Below the pieces are notes generated by a model, which was not told the DNA's origin, ran no database searches, and saw nothing but the letters and a program-made list of their open reading frames with translations. A DNA stretch of 51,418 nt from Verrucomicrobiota bacterium (GTDB lineage: Bacteria; Verrucomicrobiota; Verrucomicrobiia; Opitutales; Opitutaceae), in NCBI GenBank assembly GCA_023426435.1, contig JAFAAS010000142.1:1-51418 (forward strand). The letters are read 5' to 3'. Numbering within the stretch: the stretch's first letter is position 1; the number at the start of each line of letters is the position of its first letter. Positions 44,093-51,418 of the stretch are shown here, piece by piece. The position numbers and the translations under genes were made by a program.

Positions 44093-44219
44093 GTCGTTCC
44101 TGATTCTGAAACCGAGGGCGGAGCCTACCCGGTCCCAGCGACCAAAAAAAGCAAATACAGGGCCAAAGCCCGTTTCCGCCGAAATTTCCCGCGTCTGTCA
44201 CGCGCCCGTCACGTCGCCA

Positions 44220-45728
44220 CTACTCCTGCACGACATAAATCGGCGTCACCCCCACCGGCAGCGTTATCCTGCCATCCAACAACGCCACTTTCTGCTCCTC
44301 GCCCAGCGCATCGACGGCCCGCGCCGACGCCCAGGCCGTAGCCCAACCGAACTCAATCGCCGGAGCATCTTCCCCGCTAAATCGGTCCCGCTGTTCCCAC
44401 ACCACGAAAACACTCCCCCTCGCACCGCGATCGACCTCGAAGAGGAAGATCGATGGATGATCCGGCGTCGGCACCCGCACCACCGATCGAACGCCCGCCA
44501 AAAACGTCGTCATCCGCTTGAACGTCTCCGCCGTCAACGTGGGCCGCATCGCCTCACCGTCATTCACCATCAGCCCAAATTTCCCAAACATCAGGCCCAT
44601 GATGTCGTCGCGCTCGTTCGTCGCCGGCGAGTATTGCCAATACAACGAGCGTCGAATCCCCGCCGAGAGCGCAAAGAGGTTTTGCATCACCAGCGTGCGC
44701 GACTGAATCCGCCGATATTTCGCTTCAAGTTCCGGCGAACAACCCCACATGAACATCTGCGTCTGCGGCGCGAGCGTTGGCATCTTCTCGTAGAGCTCGG
44801 CCACCGCCCGCCCAATCTTCGGATCGACCGTCGCCGTGCCACGCTCGTCCGGCGTCACCGACCATTGCTGAACGATGGGCAAATACGGCCAGTTCTCCGG
44901 AAACTCATAAAAACTCGGCCCACCGTATTCTCCCCCGATGATCGGTTTCTCATATCCGTTCGCGCGCATCCGCTCCCGAATGTAGTCCACGCGCGGCACG
45001 ATCGTCTCCGGGCTCAGATAAAGCCTCAGATCGAACACGTCGAAAGCATCGCCTGCCTCGCGCAACACATGATCGAAAAACGCCAGCGCCACGTCCTGAT
45101 GCGGCATCGGAGGAACGGGTTCTCCACCGGGCATCTTCAATCCGGGCGGCACGAATAATCCGTCGCAACCGCCAAGCACCACCAACGCGTCCGGATCCGC
45201 CGCCTTGACCGCGCGATGAAAAATCCGCAGCTGAGCGACAAACTCCTCCACGCTGCCCGACCAAAACGCCGGGTTCGTCGGCTCCGCGTCATTGCCCCAA
45301 TACCGCACCCGCCCGCGGTATCGGCTCACCGTCTCAAAAACGAAACGATAATAGTCGTCCGGATCCTTCGCGGGCGTCGCCGGCATCATGATCGCCGGAA
45401 CGCGCGTCGCCCAGGTCGACGCCGAGTAGAGCGTGACAAATCCTTCGTCCGGACTCCGCAACTCGCCGACATACGTGTCCAACGCCGACCAATCGAACCG
45501 CTCCCGCTCCGGCTGAATCTGCTCCCAAAACAAAATCACCCGACTCAGCCCGCCGCCGAGCTCACGCACTCCGCCCACATACGGCCGCGGCTCTACGCCG
45601 ACATGCCCATAGAGATAGCCCCAGGCGATGCCGAAGGGCGATGCATCCGTCGAAGAGGAACTTGGAGTCGCGAAGCTCATGTGCGTGGCCACGGCGAAAA
45701 AAGCGCCGAGAAGAAAAGGATGTTTCAT
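44220..45728 (-). CDS. Secreted clan GH-A glycoside hydrolase-like protein (GH39-like)
   Basis: A 502-residue protein with a signal peptide (about 1-21). A TIM barrel follows: GLSRVILFWEQIQPERERFDW (strand 2-3), the acid/base block RYWGNDAEPTNPAFWSGS (about 145), and the nucleophile block KPIIGGEYGGPSFYEF (about 260). The Asn that normally precedes the acid/base Glu in clan A (NE) is Ala here. The C-terminal beta domain begins about 390. It probably acts on a polysaccharide or glycoside; the substrate is unknown. It follows a TetR gene on the same strand (39 nt), possibly co-transcribed. Confidence 0.8.
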   Translation of the reverse strand: MKHPFLLGAFFAVATHMSFATPSSSSTDASPFGIAWGYLYGHVGVEPRPYVGGVRELGGGLSRVILFWEQIQPERERFDWSALDTYVGELRSPDEGFVTLYSASTWATRVPAIMMPATPAKDPDDYYRFVFETVSRYRGRVRYWGNDAEPTNPAFWSGSVEEFVAQLRIFHRAVKAADPDALVVLGGCDGLFVPPGLKMPGGEPVPPMPHQDVALAFFDHVLREAGDAFDVFDLRLYLSPETIVPRVDYIRERMRANGYEKPIIGGEYGGPSFYEFPENWPYLPIVQQWSVTPDERGTATVDPKIGRAVAELYEKMPTLAPQTQMFMWGCSPELEAKYRRIQSRTLVMQNLFALSAGIRRSLYWQYSPATNERDDIMGLMFGKFGLMVNDGEAMRPTLTAETFKRMTTFLAGVRSVVRVPTPDHPSIFLFEVDRGARGSVFVVWEQRDRFSGEDAPAIEFGWATAWASARAVDALGEEQKVALLDGRITLPVGVTPIYVVQE

Positions 45729-45767
45729 CACAGGATTGCTCTGCAGGGCAGCGAACTTCGCTGCGGG

Positions 45768-46466
45768 TTATTCGGTTGAAGACGACGCCTTGCGAGATCC
45801 GCGCGCCGCCCCCGCGCGCTGCTTTCGCGTCGCAAGATCGAAGATCGTGGCGAGCTCCGCCGCATACTCCGCCAGCGACAGCCTTGGATTCGCCACCCAT
45901 TGCGCCAACGCCCCGTTGATCGCGTGCATGAGCGTCGTCGCCATCGGCATGATCGCGAACGTCCGAAACTCCCCGTCCGCCTGTCCTTTTTTCAGAATAG
46001 CGATCACCGATTTCAGATACGCCGCCTCCGACCGCTCCCGCAGATACAGCGCGCCCCGCTCGTCGCGGTGGTTCATCAGGATATAAGAAACCGCCAGCAG
46101 CTTCGCGCGGTTCTGCTCGAGAAACGCAAACTCCGACGCGATGTAGGCCTGCAACTGCCCGCGCGCGGTGGCCTCCGCCGCGATTCGCGGCACGATGAAA
46201 TCGCGGATCTCCGCAAAGATCAGATCGACCGCCTCCTCCACGAGTTCGTCCTTCGTGCCAAAGTGATACACGACGACGCTTTTGCTGATGCCCGCCCGCT
46301 GCGCGACCTTCGCAAGCGATGCCCCCGCATAACCTTCCTCGGCCACTCCCTCGATCAACGCTTCGACCAGCTGCCGCCGCCGCGCCTGCTCGATGAACGA
46401 CAATGTTCGACCGGTCGGACTATTTTTATCCTTCACGGTCGAAACCCAGCCTGGCCGGTCAGCCAT
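45768..46466 (-). CDS. TetR-family transcriptional regulator
   Basis: About 232 residues. The TetR helix-turn-helix (about 28-75) reads LVEALIEGVAEEGYAGASLAKVAQRAGISKSVVVYHF, with the usual GTKDEL. The all-helical ligand domain follows and a basic C-terminal tail ends it (KQRAGAARGSRKASSSTE). It resembles BetI-type regulators in KSVVVYHFGTKDEL, but no choline genes lie nearby. A TTG at 46403 would remove 21 residues and place a palindrome at 46405-46420 directly upstream, a likely autoregulatory operator. Neither start has a clear ribosome-binding site. Confidence 0.9.
   Translation of the reverse strand: MADRPGWVSTVKDKNSPTGRTLSFIEQARRRQLVEALIEGVAEEGYAGASLAKVAQRAGISKSVVVYHFGTKDELVEEAVDLIFAEIRDFIVPRIAAEATARGQLQAYIASEFAFLEQNRAKLLAVSYILMNHRDERGALYLRERSEAAYLKSVIAILKKGQADGEFRTFAIMPMATTLMHAINGALAQWVANPRLSLAEYAAELATIFDLATRKQRAGAARGSRKASSSTE
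46405..46420. promoter_or_regulatory. Possible TetR-type operator palindrome
   Basis: GTTCGACCGGTCGGAC, an imperfect 16-bp palindrome built on GACCGGTC, a form common for TetR-family operators. It lies inside the N-terminal codons if translation starts at 46466, or 1 nt upstream of the TTG at 46403. Confidence 0.4.
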
Positions 46467-46621
46467 GTCAAGTCACCCGGCGCGCCGCATGCATGAAAAA
46501 ACCCTCACGCCAATCGTTGTCGTTCTGAGAAAACACGACGCTCATCGAGCCCTCCGTCCGCCTCACCGGCTAACCCACACCCAAGCCGGCCTTCATTCCC
46601 CTTCGCCGCGCGGTTCGAAAT

Positions 46622-46697
46622 TGGTGGACCGGATCGGGATCAAACCGACGACCTCGTCGTTGCGAACGACGCGCTCTATCAACTGAGCTACCGGCCC
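46622..46697 (-). tRNA. tRNA-Ala (anticodon CGC)
   Basis: A 76-nt cloverleaf with encoded CCA. Acceptor GGGCCGG/CCGGTCC includes the G3-U70 wobble pair that is the alanine identity element; the anticodon loop TTCGCAA gives CGC. T-arm GTCGGTTTGATCCCGAT. Discriminator A. It is oriented towards the TetR gene; the 155 nt between them hold nothing I recognise. Confidence 0.97.
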
Positions 46698-46820
46698 ACG
46701 AAAGGAACGGTGGTTTTGCGCAATCGCCGCGCGCGAGTAAACACCAATTTTCCAAAACTGCGGAGACGCTTCACGTCGCGACACATGCGTCGCCGCCGCG
46801 CCTGCGGGCCGCGTCGCCAC

Positions 46821-47831
46821 TCAACTCGCCGCCGCCCCGAGCAACCGCGCAAAAACCATCTTCCCGCCGCCACTCGGCAACACACTCGTGATCTCCACCG
46901 CGACCCGCTGCCCGATCAGCGTCCTCGCCGCCCCCACCACGACCATCGATCCATCTTCGAGATACCCCACCGCCTGCCCTTCGTCCCGCCCGGGCTTCAC
47001 CAACTCCACTTCGATCGTCTCGCCGATCATCAGCTCCGGTCGCAACGATTTCGCGAGCAGGTTGAGGTTCAGCCATTGCACGCCGTGAAACTCCGCCATC
47101 TTCGCCAGATTGTAATCCGTCGTCAGCAGCTTCGCGCGCATCGACTGCGCCAAAAACACCAGCTTCGCATCCACGTCCGCGCGCTTCGTCACCTCACTCT
47201 CCGGAATCCGGATATCGAGATGCTTCAACCGCCGCAGCTGGTTCAACACCTCCAATCCCCGCCGCCCCCTCGCCTGCTTCTGCGGATCCGTCGAATCCGC
47301 CACCGCTTGCAACTCCGTCAGCACAAAGCGCGGAATCACCAGCGCCGCATTCAAAAATCCCGCCTCGCACACCCGCGCAATCCGCCCGTCGATCAACACA
47401 CTCGTGTCCACCACCACCAGCGGCACGTCCACTTCATGCGGCACGAACCGCACATACGGTATCACCAAATTGAATTCATCCTTCCCCCGCAGCGCGATCA
47501 CCGTCGCCAGATACGTGCAGATCACGAAGAGCGACAGCTGAAACAAATGAATGAGCTGCGGATCGCCCGCCGCGAACAACGGCGAGGTCCCCAGCAAATA
47601 CGCAATCAGCGACCCCACCGCCAAACCGAAGGTGATCGCCGACAGCCCGCGCAGCGAAAAACCTTTCAACAACATGTCCACGAGCACCACCAGCGTGCCA
47701 ATCAGCAAACCGATCGTCACCGCGATCCCGCGTTTATCATCCCACTCCTCGATCGTGTAGCACACCAGCCACCCGCACGCACCGCACAGCAGCAGAAAAA
47801 AAACCCGAATGGCGAAAAGCGTCCGATTCAT
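46821..47831 (-). CDS. PIN-TRAM domain membrane protein (YacL-like)
   Basis: A 336-residue protein with four N-terminal membrane helices (residues about 5-24, 38-57, 64-85, 93-118). A PIN-like nuclease domain follows (about 140-260: VVDTSVLIDGRIARVCEAGF, VDAKLVFLAQSMRAKLLTTDYNLAKMAEF with acidic active-site residues). The C-terminal TRAM RNA-binding domain (about 275-335) contains GETIEVELVKPGRDEGQAVG. The architecture equals B. subtilis YacL. Probably a membrane-tethered RNase. The ATG overlaps the stop of a 41-residue membrane protein gene by 4 nt (ATGA). Confidence 0.93.
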   Translation of the reverse strand: MNRTLFAIRVFFLLLCGACGWLVCYTIEEWDDKRGIAVTIGLLIGTLVVLVDMLLKGFSLRGLSAITFGLAVGSLIAYLLGTSPLFAAGDPQLIHLFQLSLFVICTYLATVIALRGKDEFNLVIPYVRFVPHEVDVPLVVVDTSVLIDGRIARVCEAGFLNAALVIPRFVLTELQAVADSTDPQKQARGRRGLEVLNQLRRLKHLDIRIPESEVTKRADVDAKLVFLAQSMRAKLLTTDYNLAKMAEFHGVQWLNLNLLAKSLRPELMIGETIEVELVKPGRDEGQAVGYLEDGSMVVVGAARTLIGQRVAVEITSVLPSGGGKMVFARLLGAAAS

Positions 47832-47953
47832 CCCGCGCGATAATGGAACACCACCAGCAACGCCAGCGGCACGCCCACTCCCACCAGCATGCAAGCCACC
47901 AACACCTTCAGGTGCCGGCGGGCTTTGATCTTTTCAGGAGTGTCCCCGTCCAT
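47828..47953 (-). CDS. Small single-pass membrane protein coupled to the PIN-TRAM gene
   Basis: A 41-residue frame: charged N-terminus MDGDTPEKIKARRHLK, one hydrophobic helix (about 17-37, VLVACMLVGVGVPLALLVV), short tail FHYRAG. Its TGA overlaps the ATG of the PIN-TRAM gene (ATGA), as in translationally coupled operon partners. The basic stretch before the helix predicts the N-terminus inside. I do not know a named family. Confidence 0.72.
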   Translation of the reverse strand: MDGDTPEKIKARRHLKVLVACMLVGVGVPLALLVVFHYRAG

Positions 47954-47984
47954 TTCAGTGCGAGCGCACCAAAGCCCCCACGGC

Positions 47985-48395
47985 ATGACAACGCAATACT
48001 GGCTCGTTAAATCCGAACCCGAGGCCTACGCGTGGACCGACCTCGTCCGCGATCGTCGCACCGCCTGGACCGGCGTCCGCAACTACGCCGCGCGCCTCAA
48101 CCTCAACGCCATGCAGCGCGGCGACCGCGTCCTTTTCTACGAGAGCGTCACGACCAAGGCCGTCGTCGGCATCGCCGAAGTCACCAAAACCGCCTTCCCC
48201 GACGACACCGCCGACGAACCCGGCTGGGTCGCCGTCGAATTGAAAGCCGTCGAACCGCTCCCGACACCCGTCACCCTCGCGCAGATCAAAGCCGAACCTT
48301 CCCTCGCCGAGATTCCCCTTCTCCGCCAATCGCGGCTTTCCGTCATGCCGCTCCCCGCCGCCGCCTACAAAAAGATCGTGTCGCTCGGCTCATGA
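47985..48395 (+). CDS. EVE domain protein
   Basis: A 136-residue PUA-like EVE protein: YWLVKSEPEAYAWTDL at the N-terminus (family signature), WTGVRNYAARLNLNAMQRGDRVLFYES, VVGIAEV, and the C-terminal LLRQSRLSVMPL. EVE domains bind modified bases in DNA or RNA; the bacterial stand-alone form is widespread with unclear function. It is divergent from the small membrane gene (31 nt) and 77 nt upstream of accA. Confidence 0.93.
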   Translation: MTTQYWLVKSEPEAYAWTDLVRDRRTAWTGVRNYAARLNLNAMQRGDRVLFYESVTTKAVVGIAEVTKTAFPDDTADEPGWVAVELKAVEPLPTPVTLAQIKAEPSLAEIPLLRQSRLSVMPLPAAAYKKIVSLGS

Positions 48396-48472
48396 CCGCG
48401 GAACCCGGCCCTCTCGTCCGGGTCGCGCCGCCCATTGACACCCGCCCAACCCCTTCCGTATCTCTGCCCCTT

Positions 48473-49453
48473 ATGGACAAGCCGGTCTACGTGCTCGAGT
48501 TCGAAAAACCGCTCCGCGAGCTCGCGAAGGAGCTCGACGCCCTGCACCAGAAATCGCTCGAGCAAAACCTCGATCTCTCCGCCGAAGTGGCCGGCATCGA
48601 AAAGCGCTTCGCCCAGGCGCGCCGCGAGATCTACACGAATCTCACGCCATGGCAGCGCGTCCAAATCGCGCGGCATCCCGACCGCCCCTACGCGCTCGAT
48701 TACATCAATCTGATCTGCACCGATTTTCAGGAGCTTCACGGCGATCGCCAGTTCAACGACGACCGCGCGCTCATCGGCGGCACCGCGTTCCTCAACGGCG
48801 AATCCGTGATGATCATCGCCCAACAAAAAGGCCGCGATCCCAAGGAACGCATCGTCCGCAATTTCGGCATGCCCCAACCCGAGGGCTATCGCAAAGCCCT
48901 TCGTTTGATGCGCATGGCCGAAAAATTCGGCCTGCCTCTGCTCACGTTCATCGACACGCCCGGCGCGTATCCAGGCGTTGAATCCGAAGCCCGCCACGTC
49001 TCCGAAGCCATCGCGATGAACCTCCGCGAAATGGCCGCGCTCCGCGTTCCTTCCGTCGCCGTCATCGTCGGCGAGGGCGGCTCCGGCGGCGCCCTCGGCA
49101 TCGGCCTCACCGATCGCGTGCTCACGTTCGAAAACAGTTACTACTCCGTCATCTCGCCCGAGGGTTGCGCCGCCATCCTCTGGAAAGACCGCGCCGCCGC
49201 CTCCAAAGCCGCCGAAGCGCTAAAACTTTCCGCCGCCACGCTCGAGCAACTCGGCGTCGTCGACGAGGTCATCCCCGAGCCGCTCGGCGGCGCCCACCAC
49301 GCCGTCACCGAAGCCGCCGACTCGCTCAAGGTCGCCCTGCAAAAACATCTCGCCGAGCTGCGCGCTCTCTCCCCCGACCAGCTCCTCGACAGCCGCTACA
49401 ACCGCTACCGCCATCTCGGCGTTTACGAGGAAAACGGCGTCACGCACAACTGA
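48473..49453 (+). CDS. accA: Acetyl-CoA carboxylase carboxyltransferase subunit alpha
   Basis: A 326-residue subunit of normal length. It transfers carboxyl from biotin to acetyl-CoA, the first step of fatty acid synthesis, as the alpha2-beta2 partner of AccD. Visible features: N-terminal helix FEKPLRELAKELDAL, the family block HPDRPYALDYINLICTDFQELHGDR, the acyl-CoA-binding TFIDTPGAYPGVESEARHVSEA, and oxyanion-hole GEGGSGGALGIGLTD. accD is not in the window. Confidence 0.98.
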   Translation: MDKPVYVLEFEKPLRELAKELDALHQKSLEQNLDLSAEVAGIEKRFAQARREIYTNLTPWQRVQIARHPDRPYALDYINLICTDFQELHGDRQFNDDRALIGGTAFLNGESVMIIAQQKGRDPKERIVRNFGMPQPEGYRKALRLMRMAEKFGLPLLTFIDTPGAYPGVESEARHVSEAIAMNLREMAALRVPSVAVIVGEGGSGGALGIGLTDRVLTFENSYYSVISPEGCAAILWKDRAAASKAAEALKLSAATLEQLGVVDEVIPEPLGGAHHAVTEAADSLKVALQKHLAELRALSPDQLLDSRYNRYRHLGVYEENGVTHN

Positions 49454-49467
49454 CGACGAGGGAAGCT

Positions 49468-49559
49468 CCAAGCTCCAGAGAATCTCCGATTTCCAACTCC
49501 CAACCCGTCCTCCTCGGACGGGTTTTGTTTTTGATCCTTGTTCGTTCTCTGGAGCTTGG
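49468..49559. repeat. Long inverted repeat enclosing the accA terminator
   Basis: Perfect 15-bp arms CCAAGCTCCAGAGAA (49468-49482) and TTCTCTGGAGCTTGG (49545-49559) flank 62 nt that contain the terminator. Short direct repeats (AAGCTCC, GATCTTG) extend both arms. Confidence 0.8.
49502..49532 (+). terminator. Rho-independent terminator of accA
   Basis: CCCGTCC / GGACGGG, 7-bp stem with a 5-nt loop, followed by TTTTGTTTTT. Confidence 0.93.
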
Positions 49560-49578
49560 ATCTTGGATCTTCACAACG

Positions 49579-50364
49579 CTACGCGCCGCGCACCGTCAGC
49601 AGCTCGATCTTCAACGCCGACGCCATCGCCGCCCCAATCTCGACGATCACGCCGCTCAATCGCACATCGTCCGTCGCCATGTCGAATCGACGCGGCATGC
49701 CCGTCACAAATTTGCTCACCACCGGCTCCACCGCCCGCCCGAGCACGCTCGCATAAGGCCCCGTCATCCCGACATCGCAGATAAAGGCCGTCCCTTTCGG
49801 CAACACGGTCGCATCCGCCGTCGGCACATGCGTATGCGTCCCAATCACCGCCGTCACGCGACCGTCCAAATACCACCCCATCGCCACTTTCTCCGAAGTC
49901 GCCTCCGCATGCACTTCCACGATGATCGCGTCACACTGCGCCCGCAGTTGCTCGATCATCCGATCCGCCGCCAAGAACGGGCAGTCCGCTTTCAACCCCA
50001 TGAACTGGCGTCCCAGAACCGTGAATACAGCCACGCGAAATCCCCGCGCCTCCACGATCAGGTGATCCCACCCTGGATTCGACGCCGGCAAATTCGCCGG
50101 ACGGCACACGCGATCGATCTGCGTAATCTCGGATTCCCACCCGCGCTGATCCCACACGTGATCGCCCAACGTGATCGCATCGATCCCCGCCTCGAGCAGC
50201 GACCGCGCGATCGCACCCGTGATCCCGTTGCCCGCCGCCGCATTTTCTCCGTTCGCGATCACGAAATCGATCGAATGCTCCGCACGAATCCTTTGCAGCT
50301 TCTGGTTAACGATTTCCCGCCCCGGCCGACCCACAATGTCGCCGATAAAAAGGAGCTTCAACAT
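49579..50364 (-). CDS. ymdB: YmdB-family metallophosphoesterase
   Basis: A 261-residue protein of the TIGR00282/YmdB family. It starts LKLLFIGDIVGRPGREIV; the dimetal site includes FVIANGENAAAG (Asn/Glu), AITLGDHVWDQ (Asp/His), IIVEVHAEATSEK and VIGTHTHVPTAD. In B. subtilis YmdB is a cyclic-nucleotide phosphodiesterase that switches between biofilm and motility. ATG at 50364 chosen, as the fold starts there. It converges with accA. Confidence 0.95.
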   Translation of the reverse strand: MLKLLFIGDIVGRPGREIVNQKLQRIRAEHSIDFVIANGENAAAGNGITGAIARSLLEAGIDAITLGDHVWDQRGWESEITQIDRVCRPANLPASNPGWDHLIVEARGFRVAVFTVLGRQFMGLKADCPFLAADRMIEQLRAQCDAIIVEVHAEATSEKVAMGWYLDGRVTAVIGTHTHVPTADATVLPKGTAFICDVGMTGPYASVLGRAVEPVVSKFVTGMPRRFDMATDDVRLSGVIVEIGAAMASALKIELLTVRGA

Positions 50365-50428
50365 CGCCCCACAAGGAACCCCGCCGCCGCATCGCACAAC
50401 TGCGAACTTCAGCCGCCCGCTTCACCTC

Positions 50429-50492
50429 GGAGCGGAACGCATGTGCGTTTCGCCTCCTTCCCCTTTGTAGAGCAGGGTCTCCCGCCCCCGCC
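50429..50492. repeat. Hairpin plus degenerate family A palindrome upstream of ilvB
   Basis: GGAGCGGAACGCA and TGCGTTTCGCCTCC (50429-50457) form a near-perfect long hairpin with a TG loop. Next comes a decayed family A unit (TGTAGAGCAGGGTCTCCCGC, 50466-50492). The remaining intergenic sequence up to ilvB shows no other element; no leader peptide or T-box is seen. Confidence 0.65.
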
Positions 50493-50580
50493 GCTTCCTC
50501 CCGGACCCACCCATCCCAAAGCTTGCCACCTCCCTCGCGTAACCTTTTTCTGACCGATCTCATTTCAAACTCAGACGCCC

Positions 50581-51418
50581 ATGAAATCCACAACCTCCCC
50601 CGCCTCGTTTCCCCAGCCTGAAATCGGCCGCGAAATGAAGGGATCCGACGCCGTCGTCGAATGCCTCATCCGCGAGGGCGTGGATGTCGTTTTCGCCTAC
50701 CCCGGCGGCGCCTCGCAGGAGCTCCACCAATCGCTCGCGCGCACCGATAAGATCCGCACCATCCTTCCCCGCCACGAACAGGGCGGCTCCTTCGCCGCCG
50801 AGGGCTACGCTCGCGCCACCGGCAAGGTCGGCGTGTGCATGGCCACCTCGGGCCCCGGCGCTACGAATCTCGTCTCCGCGATCGCCGACGCGTTCATGGA
50901 TTCCATCCCGCTCGTCGCCATCACCGGCCAGGTTTACTCCAAATACATCGGCAAGATGGCATTCCAGGAGACCGACTTCTACGGCATGACGCTGCCGATC
51001 GTGAAGCACTCCTACCTCGTGATGAACGTGCACGATATCCCGCGCGTCTTCAAAGAGGCTTTCCACCTCGCGCGCAGCGGTCGTCCCGGTCCCGTCATCA
51101 TCGACCTGCCGAAAGACGTCCAACAGGCGAAATTCCAACCCGTCTTCCCCGCCTCGATCGAATTCCGCAATCCTTACGCCACCGCCACGCAGCACGCGTC
51201 CGACGAACAACTCAAAACCGTCCTCGGCCTCATCGCCGAAGCAAAGCGTCCCATCATCTACGCGGGCGGCGGCATCATCTCCGCCGAGGCTCACAACGAG
51301 CTGCGCGCCTTCGCCGAAAAAACCAACATCCCCGTCGCCACCACGCTGATGGGCGTCGGCGCCTTCCCCGAAACGCATCCGCTCTCGATGCACTGGTTCG
51401 GCATGCACGGCTCCGCCT
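50581..51418 (+). CDS. ilvB: Acetolactate synthase large subunit (partial, runs off the window)
   Basis: The first 279 codons. The N-terminal thiamine-diphosphate domain has GVDVVFAYPGGASQELHQSL and LPRHEQGGSFAAEGYARATG with the catalytic Glu, then CMATSGPGATNLVSAIADA. The central domain begins after RPGPVIIDLPKDVQ. Condenses pyruvate to acetolactate (or with 2-oxobutyrate) in valine, leucine and isoleucine synthesis. The YPGGAS signature marks the biosynthetic enzyme. The ATG at 50581 lies 18 residues before the family's start KGSDAVVECLIREG. The rest lies beyond base 51418. Confidence 0.96.
   Translation, partial: MKSTTSPASFPQPEIGREMKGSDAVVECLIREGVDVVFAYPGGASQELHQSLARTDKIRTILPRHEQGGSFAAEGYARATGKVGVCMATSGPGATNLVSAIADAFMDSIPLVAITGQVYSKYIGKMAFQETDFYGMTLPIVKHSYLVMNVHDIPRVFKEAFHLARSGRPGPVIIDLPKDVQQAKFQPVFPASIEFRNPYATATQHASDEQLKTVLGLIAEAKRPIIYAGGGIISAEAHNELRAFAEKTNIPVATTLMGVGAFPETHPLSMHWFGMHGSA

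Overview
The window looks like a chromosomal segment of a GC-rich member of the Verrucomicrobiota, most probably an Opitutaceae-like bacterium. This is inference: both TonB-dependent receptors carry a V-x-L-S-P-F-x-V motif after the signal region, as in receptors of that group. The gene mix (AraC/LacI-regulated sugar catabolism, a CE15 glucuronoyl esterase, FecI/FecR signalling) fits a free-living plant- or algal-polysaccharide degrader. Genes are dense, on both strands, in short operons. I see no prophage, insertion sequence, integrase or CRISPR array.

Layout. 1-1.5 kb: an SRP RNA gene and an ECF sigma / short membrane protein / LTxxQ periplasmic protein operon laid out like a Cnr-type metal or envelope-stress sensor. 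1.9-8.2 kb: leuA, an esterase-fold protein that has lost its catalytic residues, a seven-helix membrane AraC regulator, KDPG aldolase and a LacI regulator. 8.5-17 kb: a 1272-residue TonB-dependent receptor, then a divergent FecI sigma, FecR and STN-domain TonB receptor. 17-24.8 kb: two AraC regulators and sugar genes (L-fucose-isomerase-like protein, class II aldolase, Gfo/Idh/MocA oxidoreductase, TIM-barrel epimerase, CE15 esterase). 24.9-27.3 kb: initiator tRNA, rpsB-tsf, DUF983. 27.3-34.2 kb: an NAD-dependent DNA ligase with an export signal, a PhnP-like hydrolase, and groEL, groES and dnaK. 34.4-39.3 kb: Lon-N-like protein, tRNA-Thr, and an AraC-controlled lactonase / aldo-keto reductase / zinc dehydrogenase operon. 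39.4-51.4 kb: queA, an M49-like peptidase, DUF374 acyltransferase, a basic-tailed starch-binding-like protein, a clan-A glycosidase with TetR, tRNA-Ala, a PIN-TRAM membrane protein with a 41-residue membrane partner, EVE, accA, YmdB and the start of ilvB.

How parts work together. The FecI-FecR-STN receptor trio is a complete cell-surface signalling circuit. The sugar genes describe uptake and breakdown of deoxy- or uronic sugars: the isomerase plus class II aldolase suggest a phosphorylating route, and the reductase, lactonase and Zn-dehydrogenase an oxidative one. KDPG aldolase could serve the latter.

Most unusual items: the exported DNA ligase, the catalytically dead esterase beside a membrane AraC protein, the AU/GC/GC initiator tRNA, and families of intergenic palindromes, one of which has become a terminator and another of which supplies a gene's stop codon.
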